Shown piece by piece: positions 46,575 through 55,608 of a stretch of DNA of 64,000 nt. Position 1 is the first letter of the stretch. Each line of letters opens with the position of its first letter. The notes beneath the pieces were generated by a model that had not been told where the DNA came from, did not search any database, and saw only the letters and a program-made list of their open reading frames with translations. The position numbers and the translations under genes were made by a program. This DNA comes from Acidovorax sp. RAC01 (GTDB lineage: Bacteria; Pseudomonadota; Gammaproteobacteria; Burkholderiales; Burkholderiaceae_C). The stretch covers positions 186,001 through 250,000 of the forward strand of contig NZ_CP016447.1 in the NCBI RefSeq assembly GCF_001714725.1. Direction: 5' to 3'.

Positions 46575-48080
46575 ATGCATTCACCCCGCCACGGTTCTGA
46601 TCCCGCAACCGGCACTGCCCAGCGTTTTGACGTGGTCATTGTGGGCGCCGGCATCTCCGGCATCTGCAGCGCCACCTTGCTGCGCAAACACTGCCCGCAC
46701 TTGAGCTTTCTCATCGTGGATGCCATGGAGGCACCCGGGGGCACCTGGCTGATTCACAAATACCCAGGTGCACGGTCGGACAGCGACCTCTTCACGTTTG
46801 GCTATGACTTCAAGCCCTGGAAGGGCAAGCCCATTGCCTCGCGCGAGGAGATCCTGGACTACCTTGCATCGACCATTGAGGAAGAACAGCTTGGGCCGCA
46901 CATCCGCTACCAGCATCGCGTGCAGTCGGCCTCGTGGTCCAGTGCGTCGAGCACCTGGACGCTGGACCTTGCCGTGGGCGACGCCCGGCAACCGGTGCAG
47001 ATCCAGGCAGGCTTTCTCTGGATGTGCCAGGGCTACTACCGGCATAGCAAGGGATATACACCCTCCTGGCCGGGGCTTGAGCAGTTCAAGGGCGAGGTCG
47101 TGCATCCGCAGCATTGGCCCGATTCGATCGATCTGGCCGGCAAGCGCGTGACCGTGATCGGCTCGGGGGCGACGGCGGCGACGCTCATACCGGCGCTGGC
47201 CGACCGTTGCGCGCACGTCACCATGCTGCAGCGCACGCCCACGTATTTCGCCACAGGCCGCAATGCCGATGCCATGGCCGATGAATTGCGCAAGCTGGAA
47301 ATCGACGAGGCCTGGATCCACGAGATCATGCGCCGCAAGGTCGTGCGGGATCGGGCCGAGCTGATCGAGCGCGCGCGAACCCACCCGGACACCCTCAAGC
47401 AGCAACTCATCGCCGGTGTCAAGGCCTGCCTTCCCGAGGGCTACGACGTGGAGCGGCATTTCACCCCCCCGTACAAGCCGCTTCAGCAGCGAGTGGCCTT
47501 TGTGCCCGACGGCGACCTGTTCAAGGCCATCAGCGCAGGCAAGGCGTCCGTGGTCACCGATCAGATTGCGAAGTTCGACGAAAAGGGCATTCAGCTGCAG
47601 TCCGGTGAGCGCATCGACTGTGATGTGGTTGTCACCGCCACGGGCTTCGAGCTATCGGTCATGGGCGACATACCGTTCTCGGTGGACGGGCGAGCGGTGG
47701 ACTTTGCTCAGACGGTGAGCTATCGCGGAATGATGTTCGCCGGCGTTCCCAACATGGCCTGGGTCTACGGCTATGGGCGCTACAGCTGGACACTGCGGGC
47801 CGAGCTGGTGGGCCAGTTTGTTTGCAGGCTGCTGCAGCACATGCAGACCCGCAAGGCCCGGCACGTGACCCCCATGACGCGCCCTGAGGATGCCGACATG
47901 GCGCTTGGCAGCTGGGTCGATACGGAGGACCTGAACGCCGGGTACATGTTGCGCGGCCTGCATCGCCTTCCTAAGCGCGGCGACAAGCCCGAGTGGCAAC
48001 ACAGCCAGGACTACCTCTATGAACGCAAGGTGCTGCCGAGCGTGGATCTGACGGATCCGCTGTTCTCCTACGCCGCCTGA
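46575..48080 (+). CDS. Baeyer-Villiger-type flavin monooxygenase
   Basis: FAD/NADPH monooxygenase of 501 aa. The FAD Rossmann motif GAGISG is at residues 24-29, the NADPH Rossmann motif GSGATA near 196, and between them the Baeyer-Villiger fingerprint FKGEVVHPQHWP at 171-182 (FxGxxxHxxxWP). It resembles EtaA-like enzymes and would convert a ketone to an ester or lactone. CAGGAG lies 7-12 bases before the ATG. It is first in a four-gene plus-strand cluster with an SDR, a Bug receptor and a hydrolase. Substrate not determinable from sequence. Confidence 0.92.
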   Translation: MHSPRHGSDPATGTAQRFDVVIVGAGISGICSATLLRKHCPHLSFLIVDAMEAPGGTWLIHKYPGARSDSDLFTFGYDFKPWKGKPIASREEILDYLASTIEEEQLGPHIRYQHRVQSASWSSASSTWTLDLAVGDARQPVQIQAGFLWMCQGYYRHSKGYTPSWPGLEQFKGEVVHPQHWPDSIDLAGKRVTVIGSGATAATLIPALADRCAHVTMLQRTPTYFATGRNADAMADELRKLEIDEAWIHEIMRRKVVRDRAELIERARTHPDTLKQQLIAGVKACLPEGYDVERHFTPPYKPLQQRVAFVPDGDLFKAISAGKASVVTDQIAKFDEKGIQLQSGERIDCDVVVTATGFELSVMGDIPFSVDGRAVDFAQTVSYRGMMFAGVPNMAWVYGYGRYSWTLRAELVGQFVCRLLQHMQTRKARHVTPMTRPEDADMALGSWVDTEDLNAGYMLRGLHRLPKRGDKPEWQHSQDYLYERKVLPSVDLTDPLFSYAA

Positions 48081-48129
48081 CAACGCAACCCCCACGGTGC
48101 AAGGCACCACACAAGCAAGGAAATTCACC

Positions 48130-49041
48130 ATGAAGACATTCAATGGCCGTGTCGCAGTCATCACCGGCGGCGGTTCGGGTCTCGGCAAGGCACTTGCCAT
48201 GGCGGCGGCCCAGCGCGGCATGAAGCTGGTGCTCGCCGACATCCAGGCAGACGTGCTGGAACAGACCGTCCAGGCCCTGCGATCACAGGGAACGGAGGCG
48301 GTCGGCGTAGTGGTCGATGTGTCCGATGCCGCGGCGGTGCAAAGGCTGGCCGATCAAGCGCAGCAGTCGTTTGGCCCTGTGCATGTGGTGTTCAACAACG
48401 CGGGCGTCACGGCGGGCGGCCTGGTCTGGGAGCACTCGGAAAAGGACTGGGAGTGGCTGCTCGGCGTCAACCTCAAGGGCGTCATCAACGGGGTTCGCTG
48501 CTTCACGCCGCGCATGCTGGCCGCTGCCGCGGCAGACCCAGCCTATGAAGGCTGCATTGTCAACACGGCCTCGATGGCGGGCCTGCTCACCGCCCCAGGA
48601 ATGGGCATCTACAGCGTGTCCAAGCATGCCGTGGTGGCGCTCTCCGAGTGCCTGCGCCACGACCTGGAGATGGTGACGCCGCAGGTGCGCGCTGCACTGC
48701 TGTGCCCGTCGTATGTGTCCACCGACATTGGCCAGTCGGAGCGCAACCGGCCCGCCCATCTCATGGATGAAGGCGGCCTGACGAAATCCCAGCTCGCAGC
48801 CCGCAAAGCCTCTCAGCAAGCGGTCATGAATGGCGCCATCTCTGCGCAAGCGGTGGCAGAGATCACCTTCCAGGCGATCGAACAAGACCGCTTCTACGTT
48901 TTCCCCAGCCCTGAAGCACTCCCGCTGGTCAAGTCCCGCATGGACCACGTTCTGGATCAGACCAACCCCGATCTTCCGTACGAAATGGTCCCCGCTCTGA
49001 AAGCCCGGCGTGATCGGCTGATGGCAGCCATTACGCACTGA
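48130..49041 (+). CDS. SDR-family dehydrogenase
   Basis: Short-chain dehydrogenase of 303 aa with the cofactor motif GGGSGLG (residues about 11-17), NNAG and the catalytic Ser, then YSVSK near residues 161-165. The Asp in LVLADIQ suggests NAD rather than NADP. In this cluster it probably oxidises an alcohol to the ketone used by the monooxygenase, or acts on a later alcohol. AAGGA lies before the ATG at 48130. Confidence 0.9.
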   Translation: MKTFNGRVAVITGGGSGLGKALAMAAAQRGMKLVLADIQADVLEQTVQALRSQGTEAVGVVVDVSDAAAVQRLADQAQQSFGPVHVVFNNAGVTAGGLVWEHSEKDWEWLLGVNLKGVINGVRCFTPRMLAAAAADPAYEGCIVNTASMAGLLTAPGMGIYSVSKHAVVALSECLRHDLEMVTPQVRAALLCPSYVSTDIGQSERNRPAHLMDEGGLTKSQLAARKASQQAVMNGAISAQAVAEITFQAIEQDRFYVFPSPEALPLVKSRMDHVLDQTNPDLPYEMVPALKARRDRLMAAITH

Positions 49042-49090
49042 GCAGCATTTCCCCCAACCTACAACATAACGACTGTTTGGAGACAACACC

Positions 49091-50074
49091 ATGAAGATGA
49101 TTCGACGCGCATTCCCCGCTGCCACGCTGGCCCTCCTGGCCTGCGGCCCATGGGCGCTCTCCTCCGCGCTGGCGCAAACCGCCTACCCCAGCGCCCCCAT
49201 CAAGATCATCGTTCCGTACCCTGCCGGAGGTGCTTCGGACGCGGTGGCGCGAATGATCGGCGAGAAGCTGCAACAGGCCTGGGGACAACCCGTATACATC
49301 GACAACAAGCCTGGAGCCTCGGGAATCATCGGGACGCAGGCCACCATCAAGTCCCCGGCAGATGGCTACACGCTGCTGGCTCACAACGTCGTGCTGATCC
49401 AGCAACCCGCGGTGATGGAGAAACTGTCCTTCAATGCCTTCAAGGACCTGCTCCCGGTGGTCATGACGATTCGCACGACTAACCTGTTCGTCGTGCCCAA
49501 TGACTCCCCGGTGAAAACCGTGGCCGAGTTCGTAGCCCAGGCCAAGGCCAACCCCAGCAAGCTCAGCTATGGCAGCTACGGCATCGCCAGTGGCGCACAT
49601 TTCCAGGGCGAACTGCTCAAAATGCAGGCGGGTATCGATCTGGCGCATGTGCCATTCCAGGGGTCGGCACCCATGATCACCAACATCGTGGGCGGCCAGC
49701 TGCCGAGCGCGTTCATTGATGTTCCGTCTGCGCTCCCGCACATCAAGTCAATGAGGCCGCTGGCGGTCGGCGGCCCGCAGCGCCTTCAGGAACTGCCGAA
49801 CGTGCCCACGTTCGCCGAACTGGGCTACAAGTCGTTCGAACCCATGGGATGGCACGGCCTGTTCCTTCCGGCGGGGGCGCCTCCTGCCGTTGCGCAAAAG
49901 ATTGCCAACGAGGTCAGCAACATCCTGCGCATGCCCGATGTGCTGGCAAAGCTCAAGACGCTCGGCGTCATCGCCGGCGGCGGGACCCCCGAGGAATTTG
50001 CACAACAGATCAAGGCCGACGCACCCGTCTATGCGGAGATCGCCAAGGCGGCCAACATTCGCCTGACGCAGTGA
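49091..50074 (+). CDS. Bug-family solute-binding receptor
   Basis: Periplasmic tripartite-tricarboxylate-transporter-type receptor of 327 aa. A signal peptide ends at ALAQ (about residue 29), followed by YPSAPIKIIVPYPAGGASD and YIDNKPGASGIIGTQ, the Bug signature. No TctA or TctB membrane genes adjoin it, as is common for Bug proteins. It would bind a carboxylate or similar compound linked to the cluster's substrate. Confidence 0.92.
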   Translation: MKMIRRAFPAATLALLACGPWALSSALAQTAYPSAPIKIIVPYPAGGASDAVARMIGEKLQQAWGQPVYIDNKPGASGIIGTQATIKSPADGYTLLAHNVVLIQQPAVMEKLSFNAFKDLLPVVMTIRTTNLFVVPNDSPVKTVAEFVAQAKANPSKLSYGSYGIASGAHFQGELLKMQAGIDLAHVPFQGSAPMITNIVGGQLPSAFIDVPSALPHIKSMRPLAVGGPQRLQELPNVPTFAELGYKSFEPMGWHGLFLPAGAPPAVAQKIANEVSNILRMPDVLAKLKTLGVIAGGGTPEEFAQQIKADAPVYAEIAKAANIRLTQ

Positions 50075-50085
50075 GGCATGCGCAC

Positions 50086-50988
50086 ATGCCCCCCGCAGCG
50101 TTCGAGACGGCAGCCCCCATGGCAGCGCAGGCCCATGAACGTGACTGCTCCCGCGAAGCGGTCATGGACCATGAAGGCGGGCTGCTGCGCATCCACTACA
50201 CGGACACGGGCAGCAGCGCGCCCCATGCACCGGTGGTTGCGCTGTTGCATGGCTCGGGGCCCGGCACGACGGGGTGGAGCGCATTTTCCCTGCAGCGCCC
50301 GGCCCTCCGGGAGGCGGGATTTCGCCTGATCACGCCGGACCTTCCGGGCTGGGGCCGCAGCGACGGCGTGGTTTGCAAGGAGGATCGTTCGCAGTTCAAC
50401 GCCCGGGCACTGCATGCGGTGCTGGACGCCGCCAGCGTCCACGCGCCTGTGCATCTGGTGGGCACTTCCATGGGCGCCCACAGCGCAGTGGCGTTTGCGC
50501 TGCAGTGGCCTGGGCGTACCGCAGGCATGGTGCTGGCATCGGGCGGCACGGGGGGCCGCAGCAATTTCCATCCTGCCTTGCCCGAGGGCGTGCGGTCCAT
50601 GCTGGACTTCTACCAGGAACCCACTGCGGCCCGCATGCGCAGCTTCCTGGAATGCGTTGTCTTTGACTCCAGCGCCCTCACCCCGGAGATGGTGCAGCAA
50701 AAGCTGGCGGCCGCCATGGCCTGCCCCCAGCACCTCACGAACTTTGTCGAAAGCCTGCGCCAGTACCCCGCCCAATTTGGCGACGTCACCCACAGGCTGG
50801 CAGAGATCACCTTGCCCACGCTGGTGATCTGGGGCAGCGAGGACCGGGTGGTACCGCTGGACATCGGCCTGCAGATCGCGCAGCGCATCCCGGGAGCCGA
50901 CCTGCACGTGCTGGGCCGTTGCGGCCATGTGCCCCACCTGGAGCGGCCCCGCGACTTCATCCATCTGCTGACGCGGTTTCTTGCATGA
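50086..50988 (+). CDS. Alpha/beta hydrolase (C-C bond or ester hydrolase type)
   Basis: Protein of 300 aa. HGSGPGTTGW near residue 53, the nucleophile in GTSMGAH (Ser near residue 128), WGSEDRVVP (Asp) and RCGHVPHLERP (His) form the catalytic set. The HGSGPG-type oxyanion loop resembles meta-cleavage hydrolases, but in this cluster it may hydrolyse the ester made by the monooxygenase. The start is the ATG at 50086, 11 bp after the Bug stop. Confidence 0.88.
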   Translation: MPPAAFETAAPMAAQAHERDCSREAVMDHEGGLLRIHYTDTGSSAPHAPVVALLHGSGPGTTGWSAFSLQRPALREAGFRLITPDLPGWGRSDGVVCKEDRSQFNARALHAVLDAASVHAPVHLVGTSMGAHSAVAFALQWPGRTAGMVLASGGTGGRSNFHPALPEGVRSMLDFYQEPTAARMRSFLECVVFDSSALTPEMVQQKLAAAMACPQHLTNFVESLRQYPAQFGDVTHRLAEITLPTLVIWGSEDRVVPLDIGLQIAQRIPGADLHVLGRCGHVPHLERPRDFIHLLTRFLA

Positions 50989-51059
50989 GCGGAGTGCGTC
51001 AACCTGAAAACGGCTGCAGCACGCGCCCGCCGGAGCAGTGAGTCAGCAACCACGACGCC

Positions 51060-51737
51060 TCAGGAGACACGCCGCAGAGCCTCCGGATCCAGCAGCGTGA
51101 CCCCTCCGTACACCAGGCGCAGCAGGCCCTTGGACTCCCATTCCTTGAGCTGCCTGTTGACGCTCTGCCGCGAGGCGCCCAGCCGCTGCGCAAGCCCCTC
51201 CTGGGACAGGCGAAGCTCGGGCTGCTGCGCGGCACCCTCGCGCATCGCCATTTCCCGCTCAGCGAGCAGGCGCTGAGCCAGCCGCACGGACAGCGGCTGC
51301 AGGATGCTGGCATCGATCCGCTCAATGGCCCATTTGTACCGGTAACACACCACGCGGAGGAACTCGCGAAGGTAGTCGGCATTGTTGTCCACCACCTCGT
51401 GAAGACGCCGGGCCGGCACCAGGAGCAGCTCGGTTTTCACCAGCGCCTTGGCGTCATGCACCCGGGGTGCATTGATGAACAGGGTCAGCTCACCAAACCA
51501 TCGCCCCTGTTCAGCCACGCCCAGCACTGCTTCCCTGCCATTGACCGAAGTGGCGCTCAGTTGAACGGCACCCGATTCGACGTAGAACACCGAGTCAGGC
51601 GCTGAGCCACGCGTGTAGAGAACCTCGTTTCTCGACAGGTATCGCCGGCGGGCGCCGTCCCGCAACAGACGCTCCAGTTCGGGAGACAGTCTGTCTGGAG
51701 CAATGCCAGAAGGGGTTTCCGGGGGCTGATTTCGCAT
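51060..51737 (-). CDS. Crp/Fnr-family transcriptional regulator
   Basis: Protein of 225 aa with an N-terminal cyclic-nucleotide-binding-like domain (LYTRGSAPDSVFYVESGAVQ, GEL) and a C-terminal helix-turn-helix (LSQEGLAQRLGASRQSVNRQL, residues about 168-190). No FNR-type cysteine cluster is seen at the N-terminus, so oxygen sensing through an FeS cluster is unlikely. It is convergent with the monooxygenase cluster and is the likely candidate for its control. Confidence 0.9.
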   Translation of the reverse strand: MRNQPPETPSGIAPDRLSPELERLLRDGARRRYLSRNEVLYTRGSAPDSVFYVESGAVQLSATSVNGREAVLGVAEQGRWFGELTLFINAPRVHDAKALVKTELLLVPARRLHEVVDNNADYLREFLRVVCYRYKWAIERIDASILQPLSVRLAQRLLAEREMAMREGAAQQPELRLSQEGLAQRLGASRQSVNRQLKEWESKGLLRLVYGGVTLLDPEALRRVS

Positions 51738-51934
51738 CCGACGGTTTCCAAAAATGAGGCTTGCACGGACGCCAGATGGCTGACAAAAGACAGATCGCCG
51801 GGGGGTTACGGTCGTCAGGCTGGCGTCTTCTTTGAACCAGGCCGCCGCGGCGCGTGCCACGGTGGAGACCTGAGCGCCTTTGCTTCAAAAAATACAGCTG
51901 CAAGCGCTCATTCAGACTGTCCAAAACCTCCAAG

Positions 51935-53479
51935 CTACCCTAACTCACCCACCGACATGTACTGCTCGCGCCACGCCTCAAACGGCAGCGTGTCCGCCGC
52001 CTCGATGGCCTTTTGCGCGGCAATGGACTCGTCGGCCATGGCCAGGTAGCGGGCCTGCTGTTCGGGCGTCCACGGCAGGGCCAGCAGCGCATCGCGCGCC
52101 TTTTCGGACTGGTGGCGGGCAAAGTGCTCGAAGTGGTGGCCGTGGTGGCGCACCATGTCGTCCAGCACGCGGGCCGATGGTGTGCGCTCGGGCGCGGCCA
52201 TGAGGCCACGCGCATCGCGCACCGCGGCGCTGTAGTCACCGGTGCCGTGGGTGGCGTCCAGCGCGGCGGCCAGGGGCTCGCAGGCGGCCAGCACCTCGTC
52301 GCCCCAGGCCGTGAGCGCAATGCTCTGGCCATTGCGGGTGAGCTGCAGGCCCGGCTCGCGGCCGCGCTCGGCGGTGAGGTGCTGGTTGTGCTTGAGCTCG
52401 GCGATTTCCTCGGGCGTGTCGGGCGGGCTGTCGGACAGCAGGCAGTGCAGCAGGAACACGTCCAGCAGCCGCATCGTGGGCGCGGTGATGCCCACGGGCA
52501 CGAACGGGTCCAGGTCCATCAGGCGCACTTCGACGTATTCCACGCCGCGCTCGCGCAGCGCGTGCAGCGGGCGCTCGCCCGTGCGCACCGTGCGCTTGGG
52601 GCGGATGGTGCCGTAGAACTCGTTTTCGATCTGCAGCAGGCTGGTGCCCAGCTGGTTGTAGTCGCCACCCGGGTTGCGGATGCCCACGGTTTCGTAGGCC
52701 GGGTACGGCTTGGTCAGCGCTTCGTGCAGCGAGTTGGCGTAACCGGTCAGACCGTTGTAGCTCACGGCCAGCGTGGCCTGCGCGTCGCTCTGGTAGCCCA
52801 GGCGGCCCATGCGCAGCGACGTGGCATGCGGCAGGTATAGCGCGTGGCCGCCGGGCATGGCCTGCAGGCGGTGTTCGCGCCCTTCCACAAAACAGGGGCA
52901 CAGTGCGGGCGATGCGCCAAACAGGTACAGCAGCACAAAGGCATGGCGGCGGAAGTTGCGGATCAGCGCAAAGTACTGCTCGCTGTCCACACCGGGCAGC
53001 GACCAGTTGTAGTGAATGCCCGAAATGGTCTGCATGCGGCGGCCATAGCGGTGGCCCAGGCCCATGCGGTACACGCTCTTGGCGCGGCCCACGTTGGAGC
53101 TGCCGTAGCGGCCGATCGGAATCGTCTCGTCGGTGGGCAGGCCGCAGGGCATGCTCGATGCCCACAGCAGCTCGCCGCCGCTGTCCTTCAGGGTGTGGTG
53201 CACAAACTGGTGAACCTCGGTCAGTTCATCCAGGCACTGCTGCACGCCCTTGTGGGCGCCGGTGATCAGCTCCAGCTGCGATTCGCTGTAGTCGGTGGTG
53301 ATCAGCGGGTGGGTGAGTGCTGCGCCCAGCGCCAGCGGGTGCGGCGTGAGGGCCAGGCCCCCGGTGGGCAGCACGCGCAGCCCTTCCTTCTCGATGCCGC
53401 GGCGTATTCCCCCCAGCGCGTCCGCGGGGTACGCGGACAGTCTCTCGTGCAGTTTGCTCATGTTTTGGGTCCGGTCCAT
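51935..53479 (-). CDS. gshA: Glutamate-cysteine ligase GshA
   Basis: First enzyme of glutathione synthesis, joining Glu and Cys with ATP. The protein is 514 aa, close to E. coli GshA (518). GIEKEGLRVLPTGGLA near residue 30, TDYSESQLELIT, ISGIHYNWSLP and RNPGGDYNQLGTSLLQIENEFYG are class I GshA segments. I chose the ATG at 53479 (MDRTQNMSKLHERL); an in-frame ATG lies six codons on. Its 3' 250 bp are duplicated in decayed form at 46185. Confidence 0.95.
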   Translation of the reverse strand: MDRTQNMSKLHERLSAYPADALGGIRRGIEKEGLRVLPTGGLALTPHPLALGAALTHPLITTDYSESQLELITGAHKGVQQCLDELTEVHQFVHHTLKDSGGELLWASSMPCGLPTDETIPIGRYGSSNVGRAKSVYRMGLGHRYGRRMQTISGIHYNWSLPGVDSEQYFALIRNFRRHAFVLLYLFGASPALCPCFVEGREHRLQAMPGGHALYLPHATSLRMGRLGYQSDAQATLAVSYNGLTGYANSLHEALTKPYPAYETVGIRNPGGDYNQLGTSLLQIENEFYGTIRPKRTVRTGERPLHALRERGVEYVEVRLMDLDPFVPVGITAPTMRLLDVFLLHCLLSDSPPDTPEEIAELKHNQHLTAERGREPGLQLTRNGQSIALTAWGDEVLAACEPLAAALDATHGTGDYSAAVRDARGLMAAPERTPSARVLDDMVRHHGHHFEHFARHQSEKARDALLALPWTPEQQARYLAMADESIAAQKAIEAADTLPFEAWREQYMSVGELG

Positions 53480-53609
53480 CTCTTCTGTCGGCCCGGAACT
53501 TAGCACGGCATGGACAAGGGCGTACGAAGCCAGCTTATCCAGGATGGTGTAGCGCCCCCGCGGCGGCTGCGCGCGCAGGCCCGGCGGCCCGCCCGCACGT
53601 TGACACGGG

Positions 53610-54518
53610 TCAAGCCCGCGCGGCCATGGCCTTGCCGACCTCGTTGGTGCCCTGCGCTGCGCCGCTTTGCGGTACCTGCTCGCCTTCACGCGCCGTCACT
53701 TCGGCCAGCCGCGCGGCCAGCTGCTCGGGCACGTCACCGCCCACACCCAGGTGGATGCCCTGCGTGAGCGTGATGTGGGCCGCCTCGAACGTGCCGGCAC
53801 CGGCGCACAGGACGGTGCGCGTGGGCGCCGATTCGTGCGCCAGCACCAGCATGGCAGGTACCACAGCCTCGGGCTTCAACGCATCCAGCACCTCCTGCGG
53901 CATCAGGCCTTCGGTCATGCGCGTGGCGGCCGTGGGTGCCAGGGCGTTCACGTGGATGTGGTACTTGGCGCCCTCGATGGCCAGGGTCTGCATCAGCCCC
54001 ACCTGGGCCAGCTTGGCGGCGCCGTAGTTGGCCTGGCCGAAGTTGCCGTACAGGCCGGTGGACGATGTCGTCATCACGATGCGGCCGTATTGCTGCGCCA
54101 CCATGTGCGGCCACACGGCCTTGCAGCAGTGGGCGGCGCCCATCAGGTGCACGTCGACCACCAGGCGGAAGTCGGCCATGTCCATCTTGGAAAAGGACTT
54201 GTCGCGCAGGATGCCGGCGTTGTTGACCAGGATGTCCACACGGCCCCAGGCGTCGATGGCCTGCTGCACCATGGCCTCGACCGCGGCAAAGTCCGTGACC
54301 GACGCGCCATTGGCCAGCGCCTCGCCGCCGGCCGCGCGGATCTCGTCCACCACGGCCTGCGCGGCCGTCACGGTGCCGCCGCTACCGTCCACCGCGCCGC
54401 CCAGGTCATTGACCAGCACCTTGGCGCCGCGCGCCGCCAGCGCCAGTGCATGCTGGCGGCCCAGCCCGCCGCCCGCGCCCGTAACGATGGCCACGCGGCC
54501 CTTGAAGTCGATACCCAT
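53610..54518 (-). CDS. SDR-family (3R)-hydroxyacyl-CoA dehydrogenase-like
   Basis: Protein of 302 aa with GAGGGLG at residues about 13-19, NDLGGAVDGSGG, NNAGILRDKSF and YGAAK near 165. The NDLGG insert is characteristic of the peroxisomal multifunctional enzyme type 2 dehydrogenase domain and its bacterial relatives acting on 3-hydroxyacyl-CoA. AGGAGA lies 9-14 bases before the ATG at 54518. No beta-oxidation genes adjoin it. Confidence 0.9.
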   Translation of the reverse strand: MGIDFKGRVAIVTGAGGGLGRQHALALAARGAKVLVNDLGGAVDGSGGTVTAAQAVVDEIRAAGGEALANGASVTDFAAVEAMVQQAIDAWGRVDILVNNAGILRDKSFSKMDMADFRLVVDVHLMGAAHCCKAVWPHMVAQQYGRIVMTTSSTGLYGNFGQANYGAAKLAQVGLMQTLAIEGAKYHIHVNALAPTAATRMTEGLMPQEVLDALKPEAVVPAMLVLAHESAPTRTVLCAGAGTFEAAHITLTQGIHLGVGGDVPEQLAARLAEVTAREGEQVPQSGAAQGTNEVGKAMAARA

Positions 54519-54766
54519 GGTGAAGTTCTCCTGTGGTGGTTGTATGGGGTGTGGCGCTGCGCAACGCAGCCCCGCCAGCGCGTGGGACTGTAAGGCAGAC
54601 GCCGCCGTCTGCCGGTTGCGCACGCGACTTGGGCCCGCCTGCACGGTGCAGCAGCGATTGGGGTATCGTGCGTGCGCCGCACCTGTTGCGGCCGCGGCCC
54701 GGCTCGGCACCCGCCCCAGGGCCAGCCCCGCCCGCACCTCCCAACCGAACAACAAGGATGTCATCC

Positions 54767-55048
54767 ATGAAAGCAGTCTGGAACGGCGTGACCGTCGCCG
54801 AGAGCGACGACACCGTGGTGGTTGAAGGCAACCACTACTTTCCCGAAAGCGCGCTCAAGCGCGAATACTTCACCTTCAGCAACCACAAGACCACCTGCGC
54901 CTGGAAGGGCCAGGCCAGCTACCTGTCGCTGCTGGTCAACGGCGAGATGAACACCGACGCCGCCTGGTTCTACGCTGACCCCAAGCCCGAGGCGGATGAA
55001 ATCCGCGGGCGCGTGGCCTTCTGGAAGGGCGTGAAGGTGGCCCCCTGA
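54767..55048 (+). CDS. DUF427 protein
   Basis: Protein of 93 aa: MKAVWNGVTVAESDDTVVVEG, YFPESALKREYF and RGRVAFWKGVKV match DUF427, a small beta-barrel-like family of unknown function. AAGGA lies 8-12 bases before this ATG; an in-frame ATG three codons upstream is less well placed. Divergent from the SDR gene. Confidence 0.92.
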   Translation: MKAVWNGVTVAESDDTVVVEGNHYFPESALKREYFTFSNHKTTCAWKGQASYLSLLVNGEMNTDAAWFYADPKPEADEIRGRVAFWKGVKVAP

Positions 55049-55074
55049 AGGGAGCGGCACCGGGGCCCGCAAGG

Positions 55075-55160
55075 GTTATCCCTGACGCCGCTGGACAATC
55101 GTGTGGATAACTCCGGACAAGCCTTGTATGGCCGTCCTAAGTGCCTGATTTTGCTGGATC
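55075..55160 (+). repeat. Oric-like repeat unit 1 with DnaA-box-like sites
   Basis: GTTATCCC at 55075, TGGACAA, then TGTGGATAAC at 55102-55111 (reverse complement of TTATCCACA), GGACAAGCC, TGTATGG and CTAAGTGCCTGATTTT. The same order recurs twice more at 55209 and 55381. Confidence 0.75.
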
Positions 55161-55208
55161 TGGCTTGTAATGCCTCATTTTTAGGCAGCCTGTTACAGGC
55201 AGCATCGC

Positions 55209-55294
55209 GTTATCCCATCCAGCACTGGACAAAACTGTGGGCAACCCGGGACAACGCCTGTATGACCCTCGCAAGCCATTGATTTTTATGAAGT
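55209..55294 (+). repeat. Repeat unit 2
   Basis: GTTATCCC, CTGGACAA, TGTGGGCAAC (two changes from the DnaA-like box), GGACAACGCCTGTATG and GCAAGCCATTGATTTT. It is the most diverged unit and starts 134 bp after unit 1. Confidence 0.7.
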
Positions 55295-55380
55295 TTACTT
55301 GCGACGCTGAAAAAACAGGCACCGTCAGCAGGGTCGTGTAGTGGGGGTGGCAGGCCTCCAATCCAGGGATAAAAGCCCCG

Positions 55381-55466
55381 GTTATCCCGCCCTGACGGGG
55401 ACAAGAGTGTGGATAACTCTGCACAAGCCCTGTATGGCAGCGCCAAGTCCTTGATCTGCAAGGGGA
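55381..55466 (+). repeat. Repeat unit 3 with DnaA-box-like sites
   Basis: GTTATCCC, GGGGACAA, TGTGGATAAC at 55408-55417, CACAAGCCCTGTATGGC and CCAAGTCCTTGATCT. It starts 172 bp after unit 2. The whole 560-bp gap (55049-55608) holds these repeats and one dispersed element, and no credible gene. Confidence 0.75.
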
Positions 55467-55546
55467 ATGTCTGCGTCGCCCAAAAAACAGGCATCTGGGG
55501 CCTGGGCGCCGATCCGTTAAAGTGCGCAGCGCAGCCCCTTCAAATT

Positions 55547-55588
55547 GCTGCGCTTTTCATAGCATAAAAACCAGTTAGAAGAAGCGCT
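55547..55588 (+). repeat. Dispersed 42-bp element before DUF938
   Basis: GCTGCGCTTTTCATAGC (55547-55563), 18-nt spacer, AAGCGCT (55582-55588), 20 bp before the next gene. Confidence 0.8.
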
Positions 55589-55608
55589 AACAGCCAAAAA
55601 CACGTCAA

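Noticed and set aside
51881..51925. A further copy of the dispersed element downstream of gshA
   Set aside because: An AAGCGCT is present at 51902, but no GCTAT...ATAGC palindrome lies 18 nt away in either direction.
55075..55466. Chromosomal replication origin (oriC)
   Set aside because: DnaA-box-like sites are present, but dnaA, dnaN, rpmH or gidA are not nearby and no AT-rich unwinding region is evident. I report it only as a DnaA-box-like repeat region.
55137..55494. Two overlapping 94-95 aa frames on the minus strand
   Set aside because: They run through the DnaA-box-like repeats, have no ribosome site and no protein pattern.
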